Positions 1-10,965 of a DNA stretch of 64,000 nucleotides are shown one piece after another. The notes under the pieces are model-generated. The model had not been told where the DNA came from and did no database searches. It worked only from the letters and a program-made list of their open reading frames with translations. A program made the position numbers and the translations under genes. Every line of letters starts with the position of its first letter. Within the stretch, counting starts at the first letter, position 1. This DNA is from Phallus indusiatus. Its lineage: Eukaryota > Basidiomycota > Agaricomycetes > Phallales > Phallaceae. The stretch covers positions 124,001 through 188,000 of the forward strand of contig JAQFWX010000021.1 in assembly GCA_027605045.1 (NCBI GenBank), written 5' to 3'.

Positions 1-1136
1 AGATAAAAACTTGACTCATCGCAAATTATTTGTAGTCTTAGTTGCTCTGATAGTCGTTGTGATGGGTAAGTAAAAGTAGTACTGTCACTTCCTAATGTCC
101 AAAGAGCTAATTTTGTGTTATCTCAGTCCAAATCGGGGTATATCTTTGGCTTTTATATCCGCTATAAACCCTTACTCATCTACGTAAACGATGTCTAGTT
201 GGAGATGTGGGCCACCGTTAGAAGCGCTATACAGGCTTCGACCCATTTACTGCCGTCTAGCCCACTTCTGCCTATTCCCGGATGCCTCTTTGGAGCAGAC
301 GGAAGTCCCTCTTGGCAGTTTACTCTGATTGCTTGGTATGTTTAATCATATGATATTATTATGTTATTGAGCATCCTATGCTCTGTCTTTAGGATCCCTG
401 GTATCCTTGTCGCGAGTGAGAATCCAATCTTTATCTCCTTTCCTTTCCTTTCCCTTACAAGTTTACAACTCTTTCGTAGCGTTTTTCTTCATTTTGACGG
501 CGTATAAATTCTATGAAAATGCCACAGCCGCTGGAGAATATTCGCAATTGGGCTGGAAAGATTTCTCGCCGGTGTTCCTCGCACTGATGAGGGATGGGAC
601 TGTGATCTTTTTACTGTATGTAAATTTGTTTTGGCTGACGAGATAATTCTAACTTCAAGCAATTCAGGGTAGCCGGTGAGTTCATATTATTATATACCAG
701 GAAATATTGTACTTGAGCCAGACAACTTTGTGTCAGCTGTATTGATATTCGGCGCTGTCTTCCTGACCTCGGTGCATAATGGATTAGAGAACCTTGTTCT
801 TCCGTACGTCTATTAGGTCCCATGCTTAACCATTAATCGTGCTTCATAATAACTTTCATTATTCATACAGATATGTCACTGGGACCCTATCTATGGCGGT
901 ACGCCATACTCATAGTTGCGTCCATATAGCCAGACATTTTCTGAACATCTTCATAGGGAACGCGTCTTGTCTTAAATTTACGTGAAGCCGCTGCTGAAGG
1001 CAGTATACCATATGGAAGTTCCACAATCCGGACCATACCCGGGATGCAGTTTGAGATAAAAGGGAGTACTTCAGGAGGTTCAAGAAGGAAAGACGACGAA
1101 ACCGTGATATTCCGTCAGCGTTCAGAGCCTATATGA
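1..1136 (+). CDS. DUF6533-type multi-pass membrane protein, 3' part
   Basis: This is the C-terminal part of a multi-exon gene; the 5' end lies outside the window. Exon pieces read on + include a hydrophobic LFVVLVALIVVVM segment before a GTAAGT donor at 66, then a piece containing IPGCLFGADGSP (to about 333), then IYNSFVAFFFILTAYKFYE with a following SPVFLALMRDGTVIFLL helix (467-617). The last exon contains GTRLVLNLREAAAE and runs to TGA at 1134-1136. The order 'PGC...W', a hydrophobic helix ending in KFY, 'LMRDG' and a terminal 'RLVLNLREA' matches the C-terminal half of the large Agaricomycete DUF6533 family. These proteins have about seven membrane segments and no established function. Exon borders between 618 and 880 are uncertain. 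Two complete relatives lie at 35.5-40.5 kb on the other strand. Confidence 0.6.
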
Positions 1137-2000
1137 AAACCTCTTCGACGATAGTTTTTATTTGCCCTTTTTTTGGTTGTCACCGATTTCATTTTCCTTA
1201 TTGTGAGCATTGCCTTATGACGCGTCGACACCTGCTTATTGACCGAAACCTCGCACTATTGGAGAGGCTTCATGTCTTCTGTATTATGGAATTATTGTTG
1301 TACCATTAGCTGACCCTTTATTTATTTATTCATTTTTGGCGAGCAATTGATAACTTACGGACGACGGGCAATGTCCTCCTTGAAGTCCTAACTCAGATTC
1401 CTACCCAACCGCTTTTTGCGTTATGGCTCAAAATCCGAGTCCGCTGTTATGTATGATTTAAAAACTAGCGCCGCCTTGAGCGGCGGATCCCTGCACCAGG
1501 GGACAGACCGAAAATTGACACAGGAAGAAGGGAAAGGTTACATACATAGAATGAATGAAATATAAAATTAGCACACACTACAGAGACTGACGTAGGGATA
1601 AATTTTGGATTTAGTGAGCTCTATGCCAAGAAAGTAAGCATTGCGCATGGTGTAATAAGAACTAAGCCATGTAGGATCATAAGTATGAAAAGAGATTCAG
1701 AAAATCGAAACCTCTGTAAAAGTAAAATTGTAAATCCGAAATTCATCTATTGATCTCACATTTGCAAAAAAACAATGTTCTCAAGGAAAAAGAAAATTGT
1801 AAGATGTGTGATTGTCGGCACTGGGTAGGTTTCAAATTCAGATTCGGTTCCAGATTCATCACCAGACAGTTGACATGGTAGACCCCTGCTGGTGCAGGGA
1901 ATATACCATGGGTGATTGTGGGTGTTCAGGGTAACATTCAAGCTCAAGGTCCGTCGTTTTCCAAATTCGCTCATAACCTTCGCTCGTCGTCGGAAGGATA
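1137..2000. other. intergenic, no gene seen
   Basis: There is no convincing coding signal on either strand. The sequence is AT-rich with a small inverted motif near 1470 (cgccgccttgagcggcgg, a GC stem of about 6 bp). It presumably holds the terminator of the upstream gene and the promoter of the gene starting at 2001. Confidence 0.4.
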
Positions 2001-2873
2001 ATGAGTACACAGGGTGATGGAATACCCGGAACGACCGGTAACCTACTTCTTGGTTCCGCCTCTCACTCAGAATCCAGTAGCGCTATACTCGAAAACAGTT
2101 CACTGAACAAAATTAGCGAGGCACTAAATCAAACTGGTATCGAAAAGACACTGGGAACCGTCAATGAGGTTGTCGGAAAGACACTGGGAACCGTCAATGA
2201 GGTTGTCGGAAAGACACTGGGAACCGTCAATGAGGTTGCAGGAAAGACACTAGGAACCGTCAATGAGGTTATCGCAGTCACCGAGGCCGTGAAAGACGGT
2301 ATACGTAACGTGTCCGCCATACTTGAAGATGAACATGTACAAGAGCTTGGGAAGAAAGCATTTGAAATCGGGGTGTCGGCAACTCTGACTGCCTCGGGTG
2401 CGGGAGCCGTCATGGCGGTAGCCTCTGCAACTTCAGACGTGATAGCGGCGGCTAAAGAAGCAAAGGAAATGGAGGACAACGGGGGACACGGCGTAGCCCG
2501 CTTTATTCTGGAGAGTGGTGCAAAAATCGCACTGAAGGCCGCAATGAAAGGAAGCATGGCTGGAGCGGCACTTAGTTTGGCAGTACCTATACTTGAACCA
2601 TTGGCCCAGAAGGCCGAAGTCGCTCAACGTGGAGCCGATCTCATAGATCAAGTTATTACCAATACAGGGGCCAAAAGCAGCTTGGTAAAAGGCATTGACA
2701 CTATGACCAATGCGGAAGAAACGGTCGCGTCTGTCCCTCAGCTGAAGGCGCCGGTGGTAGAAAAGAACCTAGAGAGCACGATACTTCAAACAGGCAAGAC
2801 TGTATTCCAGCAAGCCGCAAGAACCGGGGATGCTATTACCGGAAGTACCGACAAAATCAAGGCCAGATTGTGA
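2001..2873 (+). CDS. hypothetical repeat protein (4 x 11 aa), alanine-rich; likely frameshifted 3' end
   Basis: This is an intronless 290-residue open frame from an ATG. I do not recognise the family. Residues 49-92 are four tandem copies of the 11-residue unit KTLGTVNEVVG; the third and fourth copies vary (VAG, VIA). The middle part (about 117-205) is rich in Ala, Gly, Val and Ile, with possible amphipathic or membrane-associated helices around 128-150 and 176-200. There is no signal peptide at the N-terminus. The TGA at 2871 may be an artefact of a frame change. In the +2-shifted frame an uninterrupted coding-like stretch (VKYQEQSIAPAVNTALLHIV onwards) runs to TAA at 3041-3043, so the original protein may have been about 57 residues longer. 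The neighbouring DNA is decayed, so this could be a recently expanded or degrading orphan gene. Confidence 0.55.
   Translation: MSTQGDGIPGTTGNLLLGSASHSESSSAILENSSLNKISEALNQTGIEKTLGTVNEVVGKTLGTVNEVVGKTLGTVNEVAGKTLGTVNEVIAVTEAVKDGIRNVSAILEDEHVQELGKKAFEIGVSATLTASGAGAVMAVASATSDVIAAAKEAKEMEDNGGHGVARFILESGAKIALKAAMKGSMAGAALSLAVPILEPLAQKAEVAQRGADLIDQVITNTGAKSSLVKGIDTMTNAEETVASVPQLKAPVVEKNLESTILQTGKTVFQQAARTGDAITGSTDKIKARL
2145..2276 (+). repeat. four in-frame tandem 33-bp repeats
   Basis: Four head-to-tail 33-bp units encode KTLGTVNEVVG. The first two are nearly identical and the last two carry substitutions (gttgca, ctagga, gttatc). The unit length is a multiple of three, so copy number can vary without breaking the frame. 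Confidence 0.9.
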
Positions 2874-3043
2874 AATACCAAGAACAGTCTATTGCACCAG
2901 CTGTGAACACAGCTCTTTTGCACATCGTGTCTGCATGCACAGAAAACCATATTTCCGGTGAAGCAACAGACATCACTCCTTCAAACCATCTTGACGATCC
3001 TACAATGACTATGTTGGTGTCTGGGGCGATCGACGTAGTGTAA
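2874..3043 (+). pseudogene. out-of-frame continuation of the 2001 gene
   Basis: Directly after the TGA at 2871 the +2-shifted frame (entered near 2860) stays open for about 57 codons to TAA at 3041. It has coding-like composition, including CTENHISGEATD and LDDPTMTMLVSGAIDVV. No GT-AG intron was found that would join it in frame. It is best explained as a small indel near 2840-2870, or a sequencing error, that separated the last exon segment from its gene. Confidence 0.35.
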
Positions 3044-3140
3044 GGGTCGGTACCCGCGTGCAGCGGATGGAGCATCATCCGTTCGTTTGTCTCCTTCGGT
3101 GTATTTTAGTTCCTTCGTGCGCATTCGCACATTCCCGTGT

Positions 3141-3371
3141 TCCTTTATGTTTCGCTTTCCTTTATGTTTCGCTTTCCTTTATGTTTCGCTTTCCTTTATG
3201 TTTCGCTTTCCTTTATGTTTCGCTTTCCTTTATGTTTCGCTTTCCTTTATGTTTCGCTTTCCTTTATGTTTCGCTTTCCTTTATGTTTCGCTTTCCTTTA
3301 TGTTTCGCTTTCCTTTATGTTTCGCTTTCCTTTATGTTTCGCTTTCCTTTATGTTTCGCTTTCCTTTATGT
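3141..3371. repeat. 17-bp minisatellite, about 13.5 copies
   Basis: This is an almost perfect head-to-tail array of the 17-bp unit ctttatgtttcgctttc, between unique sequence at 3140 and a degenerate border (ttcatttcctttattcc). Copies are identical, so the array is young or actively homogenised. Because 17 is not divisible by 3 and the unit contains no stop in any phase, all three forward frames are open and read the same 17-residue cycle (FMFRFPLCFAFLYVSLS). I regard the three overlapping open frames as a by-product of the repeat and not as genes. Confidence 0.92.
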
Positions 3372-3455
3372 TCATTTCCTTTATTCCTTATCCTCTTTGT
3401 TCGTTGCTTTGTTCTACATTTCATCCTTATTGTATAAAAGACTCATGTAGATACA

Positions 3456-3960
3456 AAGCTTTCCTCGTGGATCTATTCTATATCACCCTTCTACCCTCTA
3501 TACCTTCCTCGCGCGGGTTTACAAAATAGCATGCCGAGAGCGCGTAAAACGAACACTGATGCCGGTGCTCAAAGCGTTTACCGGTACCAGTGACATGCTT
3601 TGGCTCCGTGGCTCCACAGAATGGTTTTTCTTCGGCATTGGCAACATGGAAAGGTCAATACGCATAGTCATCGCGTTGGCTGTGTAAATTTGACGCCTAG
3701 TCACAGAGATTAACTTGATAGAGTTGCAGCAGACACTTGATGCGCAAGGAGTCGAAGTCGTTGAGAACCAAAGGGAGTGTAGTCGGCCGCAAAGCCCTCG
3801 CAGACCGGACTAAAGGCACGTCCTTGCAATGATCTCTTCATCACTAGATTTTCAAAAGACTTTAGGGAACTCCCCGACGAAGAAAAGCTTAATGCATTCA
3901 AAGGACTCCTCAAAGGTGCGACCTGGAATACCATAGTATCTCAAGCGGGTCACTCCTAAA
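3456..3960 (+). pseudogene. decayed coding fragment with in-frame stops
   Basis: One forward frame reads FPRGSILYHPSTLYTFLARV, then MPVLKAFTGTSDMLWLRGS and a hydrophobic IRIVIALAV. It is interrupted by TAA and TGA at 3685-3694, then resumes as RLVTEINLIELQQTLDAQGV. A second frame further on gives ELPDEEKLNAFKGLLKGATW before a stop at 3958. These stretches look coding but are split by stops and frame changes and lack a start. The family is not recognised. The fragment may be related to the orphan gene at 2001 or be the N-terminal part of the HNH-like remnant that follows. Confidence 0.4.
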
Positions 3961-4041
3961 CTTTGACTACGTTCAATAATTCATCAAACAGAAATCGACT
4001 CTTTACCCGCCTGACTACGACCAAACGTCGAGACCGCAACT

Positions 4042-4690
4042 ATGGATGCGTATAAAGTTTATTTTAAGGACCCTCCTGCCGCAGAACCCCTTTTGAACAT
4101 CCTCATGCCAGACGTACAGAAATATTCATCAAAACCACTGAAATGGATTCGTTACGTGACTGGAACGGTCCTAGGCGCAGAAGGTGCTCTTTCGTCGCTA
4201 GACGAAGACAATTGTGATATCAACTTGGAGGACAACAATTCCACTTGCCGTAAATTTCTCTACAATCCAAATGAACCTATACGTTTCATTGATAGTCATG
4301 GACTATTTTATTGTCTATCTTCACATGCTTCACAGTTCACAACAGACTGGCAGAGGTACCGAATTCATAATCAAAATTAAAGAGAGAGACAAGCGTTGTG
4401 CTGATCACTACACTGCTCGACTTAGTGAAGCTGCCTATCTCATACCTCGCTCAAAAGGTGACGAAGTAAGTATGCCATTTTTTAGTACTTTCACTCACAT
4501 ATGTAAGTCCCAAGTATATTTAAGCGCTCTGTCGTTGGAGAACACGCAGCGAAGAACCACAGATTGAAAGCGTAGAATGTGCTCAAACTTGAATCCTGTG
4601 CTTCATAGCTTATTTGATCAGGGCTTATTTGGTAAAGGTGCGATTACTGCCGCATTGAAAAAGTACCAGTTACTAAAAAAAAATAAACGC
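4042..4690 (+). pseudogene. degenerate HNH-endonuclease-like gene
   Basis: Frame 1 from an ATG encodes about 112 residues (starting MDAYKVYFKDPPAAEP and including LSSLDEDNCDINLED and FLYNPNEPIRFIDSHG) and stops at 4378. Frame 2 continues with IKIKERDKRCADHYTARLSE, then AAYLIPRSKGDE up to a GTAAGT at 4466. The pattern 'RD..C......A..LIP.SKGDE' resembles fungal HNH-nuclease-domain proteins, where C..T and AAHLIP supply the motif. Here the expected His is replaced by Tyr. A later fragment (LNPVLHSLFDQGLFGKGAIT, about 4586-4648) matches the expected 'N...L...LH..FD.G' region in another frame. The frame breaks and changed residue indicate an inactive relic. The identification rests on motif memory only. 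Confidence 0.4.
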
Positions 4691-4870
4691 CGAACTTCGC
4701 AATGAATTGCGAAGATGTACTTCCAGCCTCAAATACACCCAATATAGACACCCTCAGGACTGTCGTTACTCGGCAACACTAAAGGAGGGGTGGCCTAAAG
4801 GCTGGCCCTCGGGGTTTCTTATCCTTCATTTACGGCGTCGTTATTACAAAGACATACAGAGTCACAGACA

Positions 4871-5170
4871 ATGGTTAGTGTGAACGCAGAAACCAGACAT
4901 TACCCAGAAGGTATCAAAACGGTCACGGAGAGTGCTCACGTGGAGATCGCTCAGCGCAAACTCGAGTATGACCGAAAGAAGAAGAAGAAGGAAAGAGACC
5001 AAGAACATCAAAATCATATGGATGCATTCGACAAAGTGTTTTTATTGTGTCGATGCACCACCAATTTGGACCTCTTGAATGGGAAGCACGTGTACGAGAA
5101 GAGGCTGAAATTACAGGACTAGAAAAAGCGCGACAAGATGCAGAAGTAAAAGAAGTGAAAAATAGCTAGA
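4871..5170 (+). pseudogene. coding fragment, charged coiled-coil-like
   Basis: An ATG-initiated frame gives an 83-residue peptide rich in Lys, Glu and Arg (KLEYDRKKKKKERDQEHQNH), ending at 5122. A second frame overlapping its end reads QFGPLEWEARVREEAEITGL and EKARQDAEVKEVKNS to TAG at 5167-5169. The switch between frames near 5045 suggests another indel. It could be the tail of the HNH-like remnant or a separate small gene. No function can be assigned. Confidence 0.3.
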
Positions 5171-8100
5171 AAATGTTGTGGAATAGAGTGACTAGTGGCT
5201 TTTGATATGCATGGTAAAGTCAACACTCCGTCCATAACGATGCCAAGTCCTTCCTGGTTCGTCCCATGGCAATTCAAGCTGGTTTTTTCGTTTCGTCTAC
5301 CTGATCGTATGCTCATACCTTGGATCTAATCTCAGCGCACCCTCAACGGCTTGCAAAATTATACCTTCAGTTACAAGACTCGAGAGCTTTGGGGAACTGT
5401 GGATCTTGAATTTCCCATAAAATGCATCACGCTATAGAAATAAAATCCGGTGATTGTAAAAGGTATTGTTCTGTCACGAAGGTCAACATATAATGTACGA
5501 TTTTATTTTCTTTAGAACTTCGATCAACTTTTCAGTCTAAAGACGGAGAAAAATCCGGACAAAACCCAGATCTATAAACCTGTGTAAGCTACACGCACAT
5601 GGTTACCTCCCGTACGTCATAATATCAAACGATCAAGCACCTCATCGACATCCCTTGTCCTTGTCCTTGTCCTAAACTCTTTGTTAACCGAATCAAACAT
5701 TCACCAACCTAAATATCGCGCTGAGGCCCCGGCCCCCGACTATGTCTTCGGGTTGTCAACGAAAAAAAATGAAAAACGAAATTCGAGAAGAACGGAACCG
5801 AGAAATCGCTTCATAATTTTCCCCCCGATCCCCCGTTTAATTGCTCCCGATTCGAGGTTGACGATTATCAGGCAATAAAGTGCCAGTGAGCCGGTTAACC
5901 AGGCATATATGATCATCATGATCATCCGGCCGTAACGGCTGTTGAACTTGGGGCAACGGGATTTATGTGGTCAGTTTGATTACTCCGAATACTGTGAGTG
6001 GTTGATTTTTTGGTTTATGTGTTCTGGTTTACTCATGTGTCCGAAATGAGCTGGGACAGCGGTTGACTACCATAACTAACCAAGATGTGCCGCCCGTACA
6101 CGCAACAAAATGTTGATGGCATATTATGACTCCTCAATTATAGGATGGTAACACTATTGTTAAGCATTTGCCCCATTGTACGCGCAAAGTGTTTTATCAT
6201 GAAACATTTGGCTTGGAAAAAAAAGGAAAAGCTGTGAGCATTTTTCTTGGTGTTTATGAAACCGCTGAGCGGGACTTATGGGGACAAAGATATATCTCAT
6301 TTGCCACGGGATTCGGGAACTTTGGCAAGAACATGTCCGTGTGCATGCGCATGTGCTTAGTTCTGGCTGACACACGCGTTACAGTGCCATACGCGATGCA
6401 TCATGCGCGTGCATATACATGTGTAAATTATACATCTCACCCGAGACCTGCGCTGATCGGTTACAAATCCAGTTAGCCACTCACTCCTATAGGTTTTTTT
6501 ATTGCAGTACGGTACTACGTAAACACGTGTATTTATGTGTATTACTAGCGAGCTCCGGAACGGAATTGACAAGATCTGTCAATTTATTTTTTGACAGCCT
6601 GAGGTCCGTGTCAACGACTAGACCCTAGTGGAGTCACGGGTTCATTTCAAGGTTGAGCATATAGTAATGCTGTACACCTCTTTCCCGAGACGCTTTCTTC
6701 CTTCCCTGTCTTCTTCCCTCATTTTTTTTCCTGGCTACTATTTTTGGGAATTCATTGACTCCGGTTCTGTCGTGCTTTGCGCTCAAGAATTCCCCATATG
6801 TGAGTGTTCTACTCGCGTAAGGGATTCCCTTCCAAGTTCTACTTACTAAGTGGCAGCGCGTTCATTGGCTACATCCGGATGGAAATGACTTGACTTGCTC
6901 GAGTGGCGTCCATGACAACAACTCAGGGAACATATATATGACGAATACTGAGAACGGTTTGCCAATTTTTTGTTTTCTTGAAACCCTGGTTTTGTTATGT
7001 GCTCGATTTTCTACTTCTCTCTTCGTAATCCCGTACTAAGCTGTTTGATCAGGTACATCTAACCTCAGGCTCAGACTCCGGCTATTTATATTTTTAATTG
7101 CCATACTTTCACTACACGAGAAGACCCATCCGATAGTCGGTTACTCCATCTTGTTTCGGAAGGAAGAAGTCAGGATCTGAGATACTGCCCAGTGATTAAT
7201 GAAACGCGAAAGCTCAAGCTCAAGTGTTCCATCTCATTTGCTCTAACCGATTGGGAGGCACTGTACCAAAAATTCAACTTTCTGATTTTTCTTTCACTCT
7301 TTAGAATTCCAAGACTTATTCTCTTTTGAAACTTGAGATGATTTACCGCTAACGTCCTAAATATCAGCATACAAGGCTTTTTTGGGCTGTTGAGAGCTAA
7401 GTACAGTATGATGTCTTCTCTTACACCCCTTCCGACCTCATTTAGGCTATGGATCAACTCTTCACTCCACGAACATAAGAGCGTTTCATATTCAATCACT
7501 TGGCCGCTGGTGTCATCATACCAGCGCCCTCCAAAAGATATGTATACATACTCAGGCTACGCCACGGCGCCCCCTAAATCAGAAGAATGAAAGGAGTAGG
7601 GTTTCCTAAACGGTATTGAGGCACCAAAAGTTTAAAGTTCAAGTCGCGCCAAATGCCAATCATCAAAATCAACTGCGCGGGCGAAGGTCGGTGTTCAATT
7701 ATCAATTCAGATTTTTTTTGAATGGAACCTTCTCTTGTAATATAGTTATACATACGTACATTAAGGCAACTCCGTCATCATGTACCATTTCCGAGAATGA
7801 TGTTATACAGTCGATCATTTCTCTTCTTCGTCGTCACGTTTTTTTTTTTTTACAAATTTAAAAAAGGTGGTACGTGAATTGCCAAATTTCTTACAGATTG
7901 GGCCTTTTTTTTTCAAGTAGAAATGCATGTTGAGTGCCTGGCTCACTGGGCGTGGAATACTAAATATAGGTTACACGTCGTGCACCAAAAAAAAGAACCT
8001 CGGCGCTCTTCTTTCATATTTGATATGTATAAGACAGCCGTTCAAAACCATTTGACAGTTGAGGTACATAGACAGAATCATCATGGTTTGTGAGTATATA

Positions 8101-10780
8101 CTATGTTATATGTACGCCACTAAATATTGAGAGCTTGAAGTTTATAGGACCGCGCCAATGTTTTCTGATGGCGCAGCAACTCTTCCCGATTGAGTTCTCA
8201 AGTTCCTTTGAGATCTAGAATGAATCTATGCACGTACGTATGGTCTATGATAATGATGGCCGGTGAATTTAAGAGGGAAAATGAATAAAATGAAAATGCA
8301 CGGCGGGTGGGATGAATGAATAGACAATTAAAATGATCACGAATCTAGGATGCCACAAATTGAGCCGATTGAACCGCTCGTTTAAACTATGTGCATACTT
8401 GTGGAAAACTTTGGGTCCACGCGTTGGCGGGAGTCGAGGTCGATCATTGGTTAACCTTCCGTCATAGGCTTAGTTCTCGAACCCCGACTTGAAATATGGT
8501 GAGTATATCCTTCCACTCTCTTTCGCTCCCATGTTTTTTTTGATGAAACGTGCTGGTACAGACATCAACATTTGACTAGGCTGTGGTTGCTCACATATGT
8601 AACTATTCTGACAGATGGGCGGTGTGAGTCGATTTACGCTGTGTATATATATATATATATGTGTGTGTGTGTGCGTCAAATAATTGGTGATCAAGTGGTG
8701 AGATTTGATCCTATCGGCTTTGATTGAGCGATGCGACTTTCTCAATTTGCAGATGCGCCACTTTAAGTCTCTTTTGTTTCTTTTCCTGGTGAAGAAGAAG
8801 AAATGTATATTGACTTTACCAAGTGACATAACGAATAATAATCTTTTTAGATACAAAATGTGCCAAATGGCGAGTTTCTTTGGGGTTTGATTTAATCGTA
8901 CACGATGCGTGATGATGACACGTGGGCATTGGGCTCGCCCCTTAGAGTTAATACGCTGAGAGAAGACACGTATAAACATATGTATATGTATGTATGTATA
9001 TGTGTGTATGAATATAAAATATGTACGTAAATATTTTTTGATTTGGCGAGCCACGCAGACGGAACCTTTCTCCCCCATCAGAAATTCATTTCATATTGAA
9101 AAAGAGTCGAGTTTTAGCCCCAGTATCAACCGTCGGTGAGTAATATATACGCGAGAATTGTTAAAAAGAAGCAGCGGCAGGTCTTCTCGCACCTTTTTTT
9201 TGATGGTTTTTTCCATGTTCCCCGCATGTGGTATTAGAAACCTCCAAAAGGGCGACACGTATAATATGGTCTGTGGTGATGCATAGCTAGCCTTTTCAAG
9301 CCGAAAAACACTGCTTCGATGGACAAAGCGTCAAGGGTATTGAAAATCACCCAATTAGTATTGGGGGGTAGAGTAAACTTCGGAGCTGAGCCTAGGACGG
9401 AGGCTATTGCACGGTGTAAGATGGTTGGCTGTCCGAGACCGCGCTTTGGCAAGGATCAAAGAACATCGTTGTCCGACATGCACTACTAAGTGTATATAAA
9501 CCAATGCTAGTGACCTGTGATGGGGAGAGCGATCATATCTCCCTTTATGCAATGCCGGCAGCCGCTTTGTCTTCAGCCAAGTTCGGAAGATACCGCCTCA
9601 CTTTCGGGGATCACAAGATAACAACTCGGTGTGTGTCTGTGTGGTGGGATGGATAAAAAGAAAGCGATGTTCGGAGATGACAATTTTATTTAAAATTGTG
9701 AAATCTTACGAGTTGTGCGCCTTGAGAGAGCTTTTCTGATGGATCGTTTGTGCGATGCGTACCCATTATTATAACAATGCCAGGTGATCTTGATAGTAAG
9801 GATTGGGTGAGAGGGTAAGTACTAATAGGTCCGGCGGATGGAAATGATATGGTATGGAACCAATTTGCATGATCTGTCGATGGTACACCGGCGTTGTGCC
9901 AGTGCACCTCTCGTAAAATAGGTTGAGTGGTTGCACTGTTGTCAGAGTCATGCCCCTGAGATAATAATAGCTGATAGTAGCTCACCAAGGCTAATAATCC
10001 GAGGGCAATGGATCTATGGCATGTCGAAAGAGCTGCATGCCTTGCGTGCGGGAAATGATAGACAGAAAGTTGAGCCCCTGACCTAAATCGGTTCATCAGT
10101 CGGCATGTCTGCCACAAGACATGCATGGTATATATGTAATCTTTTGGACTGTGTTGTTCTGTGGCACGAGCGTGAGACATAGAGAAGAACGTTGGGGGCT
10201 GCCTGGCTAGCATCTTTCAAGAGAATAATTCTCGTGGGATTAGGTTGTGCCATTTGCATGATGAAGTTAGTATAGTGGGAGCAGATGTAATCATGTATCC
10301 CGTCGTCAACGTCGCGGTCGCCGTGGACATCGTTTAGGGATAAATTTACATAAAATTCAGCGCGCGCGGGTACTGCAATTTGCGAACTGAGGACGCAATT
10401 ATAACCAATAATGATGCACAATTCACCAACAGATAATGCGGTTGCCTGAGGGACATAGCTATTGCAACGATCAGGGTCACTCCGACCTTTGCCATGTCAG
10501 AACGTGGTGACTAGAGCGCTTAGCCTCACCAAACCATGCGGAGAGAGAGCAAGTCAGAGACTCAGAGACAGAGGATAATTACAAAATAAAAACAACGAAT
10601 ATAAATTCTGGAAGAATACTGGCAAAGCACCAGCCAAACTGACTTTGGGTGAGAAATTTTTATTTCGAATTATTTGAATATATTATAATTTTTATATTAT
10701 ATTTCTCGGCTTAAGATTAAATCGGCCGCGAGCGTCTGTTCTGCTTTTCCACCCAGGTTCTTCCTTTCCCTTGCCTTCTT
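5171..10780. other. 5.6-kb gene-poor, microsatellite-rich region
   Basis: I found no family that can be recognised on either strand. The open frames here are short, low in complexity or driven by simple repeats. Contents noticed: ttgtcc repeats near 5655, a poly-T run near 7840, (TA)n(TG)n at 8640, (TATG)n-like repeats around 8980-9010, and AT-rich tracts near 10665-10705. The distal 10 kb end probably contains the promoter of STE12. A weak secreted-protein candidate on the minus strand is described in the findings. Confidence 0.45.
8642..8675. repeat. (TA)n(TG)n microsatellite
   Basis: An alternating purine-pyrimidine run of about nine TA followed by about seven TG dinucleotides. It creates an artefactual open frame with His/Thr/Tyr/Ile repeats on the minus strand. 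Confidence 0.85.
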
Positions 10781-10965
10781 TTTTCTCTCTATCTCTATCT
10801 CTCTCTCTTTCTCTCTCTTCCTATTCCTCCTCCTCCTCCTCCCCCCCTCTCTTTAATAATTACTCACCATCTTTTTTCTTTTTCTTTTCTTCTTTCTTCT
10901 TTCACCACCCCTGACATCACAATCACTTACGAATCTCTACTAATTCTTCTATAAATCTAAACTAA
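10740..10965 (+). promoter_or_regulatory. pyrimidine-rich promoter/5' UTR of STE12
   Basis: About 220 bases immediately upstream of the STE12 start are strongly CT-biased on the + strand (ctctatctctctctctttctctctc, then cctcctcctcctcc). Long polypyrimidine tracts next to the transcription start are a known feature of highly expressed filamentous-fungal genes. No clear TATA box is placed. Confidence 0.45.

Noticed and set aside
3058..3529. Three overlapping 116-130-codon open frames on +
   Set aside because: They are the same minisatellite read in three phases and lack any other coding evidence.
8460..8560. Possible tRNA T-arm (ttctcgaacccc on +, minus-strand GGTTCGA-like)
   Set aside because: The T-stem does not pair and no acceptor or anticodon arm could be folded.
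8470..9078. 202-codon open frame on the minus strand
   Set aside because: Much of it comes from TA/TG and TATG microsatellites (His/Thr/Tyr/Ile runs), with no motif and no splice structure.
9686..10213. 175-codon minus-strand open frame
   Set aside because: No family motif, no signal or domain, and it overlaps another frame equally open. Probably chance.
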